Notes: generated by a model not told the origin, from the sequence alone. A stretch of DNA of 17,361 nucleotides from Acetobacteraceae bacterium (GCA_003164305.1 PLSZ01000641.1:9920-27280); one strand, 5' to 3'; positions 7,002 to 14,878 are shown, numbered from the stretch's first letter. Program-made: numbers and translations.

Positions 7002-7862
7002 ATGGAATATCTCGCCACCATCGGCGTCCTCATCGCCATCTACATCATCCTGAGTTCCAGTTACGACCTGGTCATCGGCTATGGCGGCCTGTCCACCGTC
7101 GCGCATCCGATCTTCTTCGCTATCGGCGCTTACACAGCCGGTCTGCTGGCGATCCATTCCGGCCTTCCCGCTGTGTGCAACGTCATCCTTGGCGGCCTCG
7201 CCGCGATGCTGGCATCGGTGTTGCTCGCGGCATCTTCCCTGCGCGTATCAGGTGATTACCTTCTGATCGCCAGTCTTGGTTTCCAACTCGGATTGTTGCA
7301 ACTGATCAAGAACCTCGACTTCACCGGCGGTCCCGGCGGCCTGACCGCGATTCCCGGCACCGTCACCGGCGCGGCCCGAACGCCGTTCTTCCTGATCGTC
7401 TCCGGCTTGCTGGCGGTCGCCACGGTCTGGGGCATCCGCGCCCTCGTCAACGGCCCCTACGGCCGAGCCATCACCGCCATGCGCGACGAGGAACTCGCTT
7501 TCACCGCCCTCGGCCGAGACGCCGCCAGCATGAAGATCGTCATCTTCGCCATCGGCTGCGGCATCGCGGGAGTCGCTGGTGGCGTCTACGCTTATTACTT
7601 CCAGTACATCAGCCCGGATCAATTTGAAGTGCTGCAATCGGCCGCCATCCTGACCATGGTCGTACTTGGCGGCATGGGCACCACCTTCGGTCCCGTGGTC
7701 GGCGCTGTCCTGTTGCTGGCGATCCCGCAAGCGATCACCTTCCTCAGTTTACCGCCGAGCATCATGGCACCCACGCAAGGTATCATATTCACCGTCCTGG
7801 TCTTGCTGTTTCTGTTTCTGCGTCCCGCCGGCATCGTCGGCCTGTCCAGGAAAACCCTGTGA
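7002..7862 (+). CDS. livM: Branched-chain amino acid ABC transporter permease, LivM type
   Basis: A 286-residue polytopic membrane protein. Near the N-terminus SSYDLVIGYGGLSTVAHPIF matches the LivM signature (GYxGxxSxxH/Q). SLRVSGDYLLIASLGFQLGL and TGGPGGLTAIPG are characteristic middle segments. AMRDEELAFTALGRD (about 160-174) is the ATPase-coupling loop, followed by GCGIAGVAGGVYAYYFQYISPDQF. It is shorter than E. coli LivM, as many family members are, because it lacks the N-terminal extension. Start ATG 7002 lies three bases after the livH stop. Its stop overlaps the GTG start of the following ATPase by four bases. Confidence 0.92.
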   Translation: MEYLATIGVLIAIYIILSSSYDLVIGYGGLSTVAHPIFFAIGAYTAGLLAIHSGLPAVCNVILGGLAAMLASVLLAASSLRVSGDYLLIASLGFQLGLLQLIKNLDFTGGPGGLTAIPGTVTGAARTPFFLIVSGLLAVATVWGIRALVNGPYGRAITAMRDEELAFTALGRDAASMKIVIFAIGCGIAGVAGGVYAYYFQYISPDQFEVLQSAAILTMVVLGGMGTTFGPVVGAVLLLAIPQAITFLSLPPSIMAPTQGIIFTVLVLLFLFLRPAGIVGLSRKTL

Positions 7863-8617
7863 CCGCCGTGCTGCGCGTTGAGGACCTGTGCAAACGGTTC
7901 GGCGGCATCGTCGTCTCCGATCAGATCAACCTGACTGTCGATCGAGGTGAAATCCTCGGCCTGATCGGCCCCAATGGCGCCGGCAAAACGTCCTTGTTCA
8001 ATTTGATCTCCGGTGTGCTGCGTCCCGACTCCGGTTCGATCTATCTGAATGGTGTCGCGATCGACGCCGCCGCGTTGTACCGCCGCGCGCGCCTCGGCAT
8101 CGCCCGCACCTGGCAGAACATGCTGCTGTTCCGCACCATGACCGTGCTGGATAATCTGCTGATCGCGCCTCGGTCCTACCCCGGCGAGTCGATCCTGCGC
8201 GTCGCCTTCGCTCGCGGGACCGTGCGTGACGCGGAACGCCTGGCTCATGAACGAGCCATGACCACCCTCGCGCGCATGGGCCTGGAGCATACCGCCAACG
8301 ACATGGTCGTCGATCTGCCGTTTGGTCAACAAAAACTGATCGGTCTCGCGCGTACTTTGATGAACGACGGACCGGTCCTGCTGCTCGACGAACCGATGGC
8401 CGGTGTCGAGGGCGCCGCTTACGAAACCATGCAACGCGTGGTGCGCGAGGAAGCCGCGTCCGGCCGCGCCGTATGCGTGGTGGAGCACAACGTGTCCTTC
8501 ATTCGCGACCTGTGTTCGCGCGCGGTGTTCATGGCCAACGGCAGGATTCTCCAGGATGGCACAGTGGAAGAGCTGATCGCCAGCGCCGCCTTGACCGAAC
8601 TTTATTTCGGCGTCTGA
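7859..8617 (+). CDS. livG: Branched-chain amino acid ABC transporter ATPase, LivG type
   Basis: A 252-residue ABC ATPase. Walker A is GPNGAGKT (37-44), the ABC signature is LPFGQQK (153-159), Walker B is VLLLDEP (173-179) and the switch histidine is H210 in VVEHN. The LPFGQQ form fits the LivG subfamily, which usually has L-x-Y/F-GQQ instead of LSGGQ. The GTG start at 7859 overlaps the livM stop, giving translational coupling. It forms a heterodimer with the LivF-type ATPase that follows after two bases and powers import at the inner membrane. Confidence 0.94.
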   Translation: MTAVLRVEDLCKRFGGIVVSDQINLTVDRGEILGLIGPNGAGKTSLFNLISGVLRPDSGSIYLNGVAIDAAALYRRARLGIARTWQNMLLFRTMTVLDNLLIAPRSYPGESILRVAFARGTVRDAERLAHERAMTTLARMGLEHTANDMVVDLPFGQQKLIGLARTLMNDGPVLLLDEPMAGVEGAAYETMQRVVREEAASGRAVCVVEHNVSFIRDLCSRAVFMANGRILQDGTVEELIASAALTELYFGV

Positions 8618-8619
8618 GC

Positions 8620-9303
8620 ATGTTGTCGTTCAGCGATGTCTCCGCCGGCTATGGCGGCATCCCCGTCCTGAAGGACATCGGCTTCCAGGTCGCCGACGGC
8701 GAAATGGTGGCGATCTTCGGCCATAACGGCGCCGGCAAAACCACGCTGATGCGCTGCGCCGTCGGCGACATGACCGAAGTCTCCGGCGAGATATCCTGGC
8801 GCGGAGAACCAATAATCTCCAAAGCCGTGTTCCGCAACGTTCGCCTCGGCATTGGCTTCGTTCCCCAAGGCCACAACGTTTTTCGCGAACTGACCGTTCG
8901 TCGCAACCTGACCATCGCCGGCCTGCGCCACCCCGACGTCGATGTCGAGCACATCTACCGACTGTTCCCCATCCTGAAACTACGTGGCGCGCAACTCGCC
9001 GCTTCCCTCAGTGGTGGCCAGCAACAAATCCTTGCCCTTGGCATGGCGCTGATGACCAAACCGAGCATTCTGCTGCTGGACGAACCCTCCACCGGCCTCG
9101 CCCCGGTCATCGTGCGCGACGTCATGGAGAGCCTCGTGAAAGTCAACCGCGAAACCAACACCACCGTCGTCATCGTCGAGCAGAACATTCCCGCCACGCT
9201 CAAGATCGCATCGCGCGCCCTTGTGCTAAAGTCCGGCCGTCTGGTCTTCGACGGCGCCAGTGGCGAACTCGCACGCAAAGAAGACCTGTGGGCCTGGTTC
9301 TGA
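8620..9303 (+). CDS. livF: Branched-chain amino acid ABC transporter ATPase, LivF type
   Basis: A 227-residue ABC ATPase of the usual LivF length. Walker A is GHNGAGKT (34-41), the Q-loop lies in the GFVPQGHNVF segment (79-88), the signature is SGGQQQ (131-136) and Walker B is ILLLDEP (150-156). VEQN (186-189) carries the glutamine that LivF proteins normally have where other ABC proteins have the switch histidine. The frame is open further upstream, but ATG 8620 is chosen because it lies two bases after the livG stop and starts at the family N-terminus. It completes the five-gene importer. The following gene starts 15 bases later on the same strand, so the importer is probably co-transcribed with the downstream enzymes. 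Confidence 0.94.
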   Translation: MLSFSDVSAGYGGIPVLKDIGFQVADGEMVAIFGHNGAGKTTLMRCAVGDMTEVSGEISWRGEPIISKAVFRNVRLGIGFVPQGHNVFRELTVRRNLTIAGLRHPDVDVEHIYRLFPILKLRGAQLAASLSGGQQQILALGMALMTKPSILLLDEPSTGLAPVIVRDVMESLVKVNRETNTTVVIVEQNIPATLKIASRALVLKSGRLVFDGASGELARKEDLWAWF

Positions 9304-9318
9304 AGAAGGAAACCCGAT

Positions 9319-10125
9319 ATGCGCATCTGGCACCAAAGCTTTACCGTGCTCGACGACATTCCCGGCTACGAAGACGCGATGCGCGCGCATCTGGGAAACG
9401 TCCTTCGTCCCGACACCGAAGTCGTCTTCCATGGTCAGGCCCCGGGCACTTACCCGAGCGACTATCCCGGCGACGACATCGGCTATGGCTACACGTTCTG
9501 GATCCACGGCAATCAATGGGTCGCCGCCGGCCGCAAAGCCGAAGCGCAAGGCTTCGACGCCTATGCGATGTGCACCTTGCCGAACCCGATGCTGCGCGAA
9601 GTCCGCTCGATCATCGATATTCCCGCGATCGGCATGGGAGAAACCTGCTGTCATCTCGCCACCATGTTCGGCCAGCGCTTCGCCATCATGCTGTTCATCG
9701 AACGCATGATCCCACTGTATCAGGAGCAGGTGCGAAACTACGGACTTTCCGACCGCTGCGCCGGTGTCGTCGCCTCCGGCCTGCGCTTCCAGGACGTCCT
9801 GCCAGGCTACACCAATCCTGGGCCTGTCATCGAAAAGTTCCAGGAAGCCGCACGCCGCGTGATCAAGGAAACCGGAGCCGACGTCATCATCCCCGGCGAA
9901 GTGCCGTTGAACCTGTTGATGGCACGCAACGGCATTACCCGGGTCGATGACGTTCCGATCATCGACGGCCTCGCCTGCACCATGAAGATGGCCGAGCTGA
10001 TGGCCGATCTTCAAAAAACCACCGGCATCAAACACAGCCGCGCCGGCTGGTTCAATTCCGTTCCGAGCCAGGAACGCCTCGATCAGGTTGCCAGCTTCTA
10101 TGGCATCGACCGCCTGATGCGCTAA
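9319..10125 (+). CDS. Asp/Glu/hydantoin racemase superfamily protein lacking the second catalytic Cys
   Basis: A 268-residue protein with the two-domain layout of hydantoin racemases, arylmalonate decarboxylase and maleate isomerase. C85, in AYAMCTLPNP followed by DIPAIGMGETCCHLA (100-114), sits where the first catalytic cysteine is expected. The region that normally reads GCAGM or GCT, with the second cysteine, reads TGADVIIPGEVPLN (185-198), placing Glu194 at the cysteine position. True two-base racemisation is therefore doubtful; isomerase, decarboxylase or lyase chemistry is possible. Start ATG 9319 has a strong AAGAAGGA site eight bases upstream. It follows the importer and precedes three hydrolase/lyase-type genes on the same strand. 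The family assignment is good, the function open. Confidence 0.8.
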   Translation: MRIWHQSFTVLDDIPGYEDAMRAHLGNVLRPDTEVVFHGQAPGTYPSDYPGDDIGYGYTFWIHGNQWVAAGRKAEAQGFDAYAMCTLPNPMLREVRSIIDIPAIGMGETCCHLATMFGQRFAIMLFIERMIPLYQEQVRNYGLSDRCAGVVASGLRFQDVLPGYTNPGPVIEKFQEAARRVIKETGADVIIPGEVPLNLLMARNGITRVDDVPIIDGLACTMKMAELMADLQKTTGIKHSRAGWFNSVPSQERLDQVASFYGIDRLMR

Positions 10126-10153
10126 CATCCCGCCAAAGAAGGGAACCGCCCCC

Positions 10154-11194
10154 ATGAGCAGCACTACCCACGCCAGCCCTTATCTGCCGGTCCGCGACGA
10201 TTGGCTTGCGCGGCGCACCGAAACGATCCTTGAGCCCGCGCTGCCGATCGTCGATCCGCATCACCATCTGTGGGAAAGACCAGGCTGGCGCTACATGCTC
10301 GACGATCTGCTGGCCGATACCAACAGCGGCCATAACATCGTCGCCACGGTGTTCGTACAATGCCGGTCCATGCATCGCGCGAGCGGTCCGGAAGAATTCC
10401 GGCCCGTCGGCGAAACGGAATTCGTCAACGGCGTCGCGGCGATGAGCGCGTCCGGCGGCTACGGTGACACGAAAATCTGCGCCGGGATTGTCGGTCACGT
10501 CGATCTGCGCATTGGCGGTCACGCGCGCGACGTGCTGGAAGCGCATATCCGCGCCGGTGGCGGCCGGTTCCGCGGTATCCGTCACATTACCGCTTACGAT
10601 TCAGATCCCACCTTGATGAATCCCGCCTACAGCCCGCCGCCCAGCCTGATGGGAGACAAGACATTCCGCGAAGGCTTTGCCTGCCTCGCGCCATTGAATT
10701 TAACCTTCGACGCCTGGCTATATCATCCGCAAATCCCTGACGTGACGTCTCTCGCCCGCGCCTTCCCGAACACCGGCATTTGCCTCAACCACATCGGCGG
10801 CCCGCTGGCGATCGGAACTTATGCCGGCAAACGCGACGAAATCTTCTCCACCTGGTCCCAATCCATCCGCGAACTCGCCGCCTTCCCCAACGTCGTCGTA
10901 AAACTGGGCGGCATGGCGATGCGCATCAACGGCTGGGACTTTCACGAACAACCCGACCCGCCGTCGTCCGAAACGCTTGCCGCGGCATGGAAACCCTATG
11001 TCGAGACCTGCATCGAGGCGTTCGGCGTTAATCGCTGCATGTTCGAAAGTAACTTTCCGGTGGACAAAGGCTCTTACGGCTACGCACCATTCTGGAACGC
11101 GTGCAAAATCCTCGCCAAAGGCGCCAGCGCCACCGAGAAAACCGACCTGTTCAGCGGCACCGCCGCGCGGTTCTATCGACTGGACCTGCCATGA
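10154..11194 (+). CDS. TIM-barrel amidohydrolase family protein (amidohydrolase-2, LigI-like)
   Basis: A 346-residue member of the amidohydrolase superfamily that includes 2-pyrone-4,6-dicarboxylate lactonase (LigI) and related lactonases and decarboxylases. The first-strand motif is VDPHHHLW (33-40). Later markers are FRGIRH (139-144), the ICLNHIGGP motif with H213 (209-217) and MFESNFPVDK (296-305), whose D304 is the expected catalytic aspartate. The likely reaction is hydrolysis of a lactone or cyclic amide in the cytoplasm, but the substrate is not shown. ATG 10154 has a GAAGGG site about ten bases upstream. Its stop overlaps the start of the MBL gene by ATGA, so the two are probably translated together. 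Confidence 0.88.
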   Translation: MSSTTHASPYLPVRDDWLARRTETILEPALPIVDPHHHLWERPGWRYMLDDLLADTNSGHNIVATVFVQCRSMHRASGPEEFRPVGETEFVNGVAAMSASGGYGDTKICAGIVGHVDLRIGGHARDVLEAHIRAGGGRFRGIRHITAYDSDPTLMNPAYSPPPSLMGDKTFREGFACLAPLNLTFDAWLYHPQIPDVTSLARAFPNTGICLNHIGGPLAIGTYAGKRDEIFSTWSQSIRELAAFPNVVVKLGGMAMRINGWDFHEQPDPPSSETLAAAWKPYVETCIEAFGVNRCMFESNFPVDKGSYGYAPFWNACKILAKGASATEKTDLFSGTAARFYRLDLP

Positions 11195-12060
11195 AGACAC
11201 TCAAAATCGGCGACGTTACCATCACCAGCATCATCGAACGCGACGGTCCCTGGCGCAAACCCGCCGATATGTTCCCTGCTTATGACAAAGACGTAGGCGA
11301 ACGTCATCTGGCGGAACTGGAACCGGAGATTTTCGATCCGGCCACCGGCCTGATGGTCATCACCTATCAGACCTTCGTTGTCCGCACCCCGCATCACACC
11401 ATCCTGGTCGATACCTGCACCGGCGAGGACAAAGGCTACCCCGCGCCGATGGATTTCCCCAAGCAGCGCTGGCTGGACGAATTCAAGGCCGCCGGCCTGA
11501 GTTTCGACGCGATCGATTACGTGTTCTGCACCCATTTGCACATCGATCATTGCGGTTGGAATACGATTCTGCGGAATGGCAAATGGGTGCCTACCTTCCC
11601 GCGCGCGAAATACGTGTTCCACAAAAAGGAATACGCCGCCTGGGAAGAAGCCACCAAACGGGGCGCACAACCGCCCGGCGACGTCTGGCGCTTCAACTGC
11701 GAGCCGATCGTCGCCGCCGGTCAGGCGCTACTGGTCGATGACGACTACACCCTCGACGACACGGTCTGGCTGAGCCCGACGCCCGGCCACTCGCCGTGTC
11801 ATTGCTGCGTCAATATTAAATCCGGCGGGCAGCGGGCCGTCGTCACCGGCGACATGATGCACCACGCCTTGCAGTGCCGGGAGCCAGACTGGTCCACCAT
11901 TTTCGACTGGGACGCCAAGGAAGCCGCCGTATCCCGCCGTAAATTCCTCGGAGAAATCGCCGGCACCGGTACCTTCGTCCTGCCGATCCATTTCCCCAAT
12001 CCGACCACCGGCCTCGTCGAGGCCGACGGCGATCGTTTCACCTGGAAGTTCGCGCGATGA
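11191..12060 (+). CDS. MBL-fold metallo-hydrolase
   Basis: A 289-residue metallo-beta-lactamase-fold protein. The metal-binding motif is THLHIDH (114-120, giving H115, H117, D119 and H120), with H200 in PGHSP, D221 in VTGDMMHH and H267 in LPIHFPN completing a two-metal site. The opening, with GDVTITSIIERDGP, resembles the N-acyl-homoserine-lactonase-like branch of the fold, so lactone or ester hydrolysis is a reasonable guess. ATG 11191 overlaps the preceding stop. The frame is open further upstream but that part lies inside the amidohydrolase gene. No signal peptide is seen. The stop again overlaps the next start (ATGA), so amidohydrolase, MBL and VOC genes form one tightly coupled trio. Confidence 0.92.
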   Translation: MKTLKIGDVTITSIIERDGPWRKPADMFPAYDKDVGERHLAELEPEIFDPATGLMVITYQTFVVRTPHHTILVDTCTGEDKGYPAPMDFPKQRWLDEFKAAGLSFDAIDYVFCTHLHIDHCGWNTILRNGKWVPTFPRAKYVFHKKEYAAWEEATKRGAQPPGDVWRFNCEPIVAAGQALLVDDDYTLDDTVWLSPTPGHSPCHCCVNIKSGGQRAVVTGDMMHHALQCREPDWSTIFDWDAKEAAVSRRKFLGEIAGTGTFVLPIHFPNPTTGLVEADGDRFTWKFAR

Positions 12061-12452
12061 ATTACCGGTTCGACCACATCCACCTTCGCAGTCCAAACCC
12101 GGACGCGACCGCGACGTTCTTCGAAACGATGTTCGGCGCGGAAGCAAAGCGCGATATCTATCCCCCCGGCACGCTGTATCCTGGCCAGCAGCGCATTTCG
12201 TTAACCTTGGGCGGGCAGAAGATCCTGATCGCGCCAACGCATCCGAACGATGCGATGGCCCAGCCTCCGGCGTTCCCTTATTACGGTCTCGAACACATTG
12301 GGTTGACCGTCGAGAACGTCGATGAAGCCTGCGAGGAATTACGCCGCAAAGGGGCCGAGATCGCCATCGGCCCGCTGACCCGCAACGCCGGCCTCCGGCT
12401 CGCCTTCGTGCGCGGACCGGAGGGGATCATGATCGAACTGGTGCAGCGTTAA
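12057..12452 (+). CDS. VOC family protein (glyoxalase/dioxygenase-like)
   Basis: A 131-residue single-chain vicinal-oxygen-chelate protein with two beta-alpha-beta-beta-beta modules. The first begins FDHIHLRSPNPDATATFFE (5-23, H7 as ligand) and the second GLEHIGLTVENVDEA (77-91, H80). The C-terminal strand PEGIMIELVQ carries E127. H7, H80 and E127 fit a glyoxalase-type metal site. Members include lyases, epimerases such as methylmalonyl-CoA epimerase, dioxygenases and resistance proteins, so the reaction is undetermined. It overlaps the MBL stop by ATGA and is the last gene of the rightward cluster. Its TAA lies in a TTAA shared with the convergent LLM gene. Confidence 0.88.
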   Translation: MNYRFDHIHLRSPNPDATATFFETMFGAEAKRDIYPPGTLYPGQQRISLTLGGQKILIAPTHPNDAMAQPPAFPYYGLEHIGLTVENVDEACEELRRKGAEIAIGPLTRNAGLRLAFVRGPEGIMIELVQR

Positions 12453-13642
12453 GCGAGTGCCGGCGTCTTCACCTCGATCTTGCGTCCTTTGAACGCCGGC
12501 ATGACTTCCTTGGCGAACCGCTCCAGTTGTTCCAGCGCGACCGCTTCGGGCACGCCGACGGACAGGCTGATGGAGATCCGATCCAGCCCCGGATAGGCTT
12601 TTTCCAGTTTCATCAGATGCTCGACGATTTCGTCCGGCGAACCGGTCAGGAACCCGCCCGACTTCACCGCGTCCTCGATCCGCGGCAATTTCGCGGTTGG
12701 AGCTCGTTTCGGATCACGCATGATCTCAATCTGCTCGTCGGTCATCGCGCGGTTCAGGCGCAACTCGCCGAACATCTTCATATTTTCTTCGTAATATTTC
12801 GCCGCCTCGCGGATGCACTGCTCCTTATTCTCGCCGATATAGGCGTGGAAGCCGAAGCACAGTCGCTCCCCCAACGCGATATCCTGACCAATCCGCCGAT
12901 GCGCCTCCTGCCATTTCAGCACGACGTTATGCATCGCGCCGCCATCGGCCGAGCCACCGCCGATCATCCCCTGAATGCCATGCTTCGCCATGAACGCCAG
13001 CGCCCGCTCCGAGCCGCCCTGAATCGGCTGCCAGCACTCCACCGGCAACCGCGCCGGCCGCGGCACCAACGTCAGTTCCTTCAGCGTGTAGCCGCGATAC
13101 GGCACCTCCGGCGGCAGCGTGTAATGCTTGCCCTGATGCGAAAACGACTCGCTGTTGAACGCTTTGAAGATGATGTCGACCTGTTCCTCGAACAATTCGC
13201 GGTTGGCGTCCTGATCGGTCAGCGGCGAACCGAAAGTCTCGACTTCCCGCGTGTGGTAGCCGCGTCCGACACCGAACACGACGCGGCCTTTGGTCAGGAT
13301 ATCGGCGACCGCGTAATCCTCGGCGAGCCGCAGCGGGTGCCACATCGGCGCGATGTTGAAGCCAGTACCGATCTTCAAATTCGTCGTGATGTGCGTCAGG
13401 TGCAGCGCCATCAGCAGTACGTTCGGAATGCATTCGGTGCCTTCGCGCTGGAAATGATGCTCGGCCATCCAGAACGTGTTGTAGCCAAACTCATCCATTT
13501 TGCGCGCCATCGCCTCGGCCTTCGACAACGCGGTGGACAGATGCGCGTTGTCGTAGCGGCGATCGTTGATCGGTGTGCCGCCGTAACCGATATTCTCAAG
13601 ATCGACGTGCCCGGCATAAAGGCTGTCGAATTTTGTGATCAT
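12449..13642 (-). CDS. LLM-class flavin-dependent oxidoreductase (luciferase-like monooxygenase)
   Basis: A 397-residue bacterial-luciferase-family protein, transcribed toward the catabolic cluster. Family marks are FWMAEHHF (57-64), the NLKIGTGFNIAPMWHPLRLAED region (88-109) and RVVFGVGRGYH (120-130). These belong to FMN/F420 TIM-barrel oxygenases. No fused flavin reductase is present, so reduced cofactor must come from elsewhere. Start ATG is at 13642-13640, with GGAGG about nine bases upstream. Its start region diverges from the phnW-like gene. At the other end its stop meets the VOC stop with no space for a terminator. The substrate is unknown; oxidative opening or desulfonation-type chemistry is typical of the family. 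Confidence 0.9.
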   Translation of the reverse strand: MITKFDSLYAGHVDLENIGYGGTPINDRRYDNAHLSTALSKAEAMARKMDEFGYNTFWMAEHHFQREGTECIPNVLLMALHLTHITTNLKIGTGFNIAPMWHPLRLAEDYAVADILTKGRVVFGVGRGYHTREVETFGSPLTDQDANRELFEEQVDIIFKAFNSESFSHQGKHYTLPPEVPYRGYTLKELTLVPRPARLPVECWQPIQGGSERALAFMAKHGIQGMIGGGSADGGAMHNVVLKWQEAHRRIGQDIALGERLCFGFHAYIGENKEQCIREAAKYYEENMKMFGELRLNRAMTDEQIEIMRDPKRAPTAKLPRIEDAVKSGGFLTGSPDEIVEHLMKLEKAYPGLDRISISLSVGVPEAVALEQLERFAKEVMPAFKGRKIEVKTPALA

Positions 13643-13659
13643 TGGGGCGCCCTCCGCGA

Positions 13660-13673
13660 ATACTGGTCGGTAT
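13660..13673. promoter_or_regulatory. Candidate operator ATACTGGTCGGTAT
   Basis: A 14-bp imperfect palindrome matching in 5 of 7 base pairs, with ATAC/GTAT outer arms. It lies just upstream of the minus-strand LLM ribosome binding site and overlaps its possible -10. The ACYGACC-type core resembles sites bound by some TetR-family repressors. No regulator gene is in the window, so this is only a candidate. Confidence 0.3.
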
Positions 13674-13737
13674 CATCCCCATCCGGCCGGTTTTGGCAAG
13701 CGACACAAAGGGTGGGTGGATTTCCGCGCCGGAGCGT

Positions 13738-13750
13738 GCGAAGCCTTCGC
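13738..13750. promoter_or_regulatory. Perfect inverted repeat GCGAAG-C-CTTCGC at phnW-like start
   Basis: A 6-bp perfect inverted repeat around a single central base, ending three bases before ATG 13754. It occupies the place where a ribosome binding site should be, and no Shine-Dalgarno sequence is visible there. It could be an operator overlapping a short leader or a translational control site. It could also be chance. Confidence 0.3.
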
Positions 13751-13753
13751 CCC

Positions 13754-14878
13754 ATGCTGTTGTTGATACCAGGCCCCGTCACGACCCGTCCCGAAGTGCG
13801 CGCCGCGCTGAGCGTGGACATCGCGCCCTGGGACTTCGATTTTCGTGACGTCTATTCCGGCGTGCGCACCCGCCTGCTGCGCATCGCCAACGGCGTGGCT
13901 GGCGAGCACTCCGCGTTGCCGTTGCCCGGTTGCGGACACTTCATCACCGAGGCCGCGATCAGAAGTTTCGTCGCCCCGAACGCGCGCCTGTTGGTACCGA
14001 TGACCGGCAGTTACAGCGACCGCATGGTGCGTCTGGCCCGCGAATCCGGCCGCACGCCCGTCCCCATGCCGATCGCCGCCACCCAGGCAATCCCGGCCGG
14101 CGACGTCGCCGATGCTTTGGAACGCGACCCCACGATCACCCATGTCGGCCTCGTGCAGTCGGAAACCGGCAGCGGAGTCGTGCACGACATCGATGCCATC
14201 GGTGCCGCCGTCCGAGCCTCCGGCCGTCGCATGATTGTAGACGCCGTCTCGGCTTTTGGCGCATTGCCCATGGACATGGCGGCGCATCCTGAAATCGACG
14301 CGGCCGTCTTTACCGCCAACAAATGCCTGGAAGCGTTCCCCGGCATTGCGTATGCGATCGCCCGCGTCGATCGCCTGGAAGCGAACGCCGGAATGGCCGG
14401 CAGCTGGTCGTTCGATCTCTCCGATGTTTATGCTCAGGTCGTCAGCCGAGGCGACGGCCGCCCGCGCTTCACCCCGCCGGCGCAGATCATCAACGCGCTG
14501 AACCGGGCTCTGGATTTCTTCGACGCGGAAGGCGGCCGCGCGGCACGGCTGGCGCGTTATACCGCGAACATGCGGACGCTGTACGATGGCCTGATCCGCA
14601 TCGGCCTGATCCCGTACGTCCAGCCGAACCATCAAGGCCCCATCATCGTCAATGTCCACGCGCCTTCCGATCCGGCGTGGCACTTACAGCGTTTCGTCGA
14701 CGCATTGAAATCGCGCGGCGTGCTGATCAGCAACTTCTACAACACACCAAAGCCGGGCTTTCGGGTCGGCTGCATCGGTGCGATCACGCCCTCCGACATG
14801 GCGGGCGCGGTCGAGGCGATGGACCTGGCCCTGAAAGACATCGGCGTCAACAACCGAGCGGGAGAGAAGACCCAATGA
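13754..14878 (+). CDS. phnW: Class V aminotransferase, 2-aminoethylphosphonate--pyruvate transaminase (PhnW) family
   Basis: A 374-residue PLP enzyme. The opening [15 protein letters not shown] and DIAPWDFDF (22-30) are PhnW-like. [15 protein letters not shown] (136-150), [15 protein letters not shown] (162-176, D163 for the PLP nitrogen), TANKC (188-191, Schiff-base lysine K190), GSWSFDL (216-222), RFTPPAQ (T240) and FRVGCIG (R337, the expected substrate phosphonate/carboxylate-binding Arg) complete the pattern. PhnW moves the amino group of 2-aminoethylphosphonate to pyruvate, giving phosphonoacetaldehyde and alanine. The PLP-phosphate loop reads GCGHF instead of the GSGSY of Salmonella PhnW, and no phnX or other phosphonate gene is visible, so another amino donor is possible. 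An in-frame GTG at 13736 could add six residues, but the ATG fits the family. The stop overlaps fhs. Confidence 0.78.
   Translation: MLLLIPGPVTTRPEVRAALSVDIAPWDFDFRDVYSGVRTRLLRIANGVAGEHSALPLPGCGHFITEAAIRSFVAPNARLLVPMTGSYSDRMVRLARESGRTPVPMPIAATQAIPAGDVADALERDPTITHVGLVQSETGSGVVHDIDAIGAAVRASGRRMIVDAVSAFGALPMDMAAHPEIDAAVFTANKCLEAFPGIAYAIARVDRLEANAGMAGSWSFDLSDVYAQVVSRGDGRPRFTPPAQIINALNRALDFFDAEGGRAARLARYTANMRTLYDGLIRIGLIPYVQPNHQGPIIVNVHAPSDPAWHLQRFVDALKSRGVLISNFYNTPKPGFRVGCIGAITPSDMAGAVEAMDLALKDIGVNNRAGEKTQ

Larger units (their letters stand above)
13643..13753. promoter_or_regulatory. Divergent promoter region between LLM and phnW-like genes
   Basis: A 111-bp gap, the widest in the window, holding both divergent promoters. 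For the leftward gene a TTGCCA -35-like box lies at 13699-13694 on the minus strand, with GATACC (13674-13669) as a poor -10 after 19 bp. A near-palindrome at 13660-13673 lies beside it. CCGGCCGG at 13683-13690 is a perfect 8-bp palindrome, of doubtful weight in such GC-rich DNA. A further perfect inverted repeat abuts the phnW-like start. No clear rightward promoter is recognised. Confidence 0.35.

Noticed and set aside
8012..8374. LivG-type ATPase with LPFGQQ instead of LSGGQ, considered as a degenerate ATPase
   Set aside because: LivG proteins normally carry an L-x-Y/F-GQQ signature, and Walker A, Walker B and the switch histidine are intact.
12527..13753. A 409-codon upstream extension of the phnW-like frame across the LLM gene
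   Set aside because: The extension is antisense to a well-supported LLM gene, has no recognisable domain, and PhnW-family proteins begin at the ATG at 13754. The frame is simply open because of high GC.
14323..14874. A 184-codon N-terminal extension of formate--tetrahydrofolate ligase
   Set aside because: It overlaps the phnW-like gene in another frame and adds Arg/Pro-rich sequence not found in this enzyme. ATG 14875 gives the standard length of about 556 residues.
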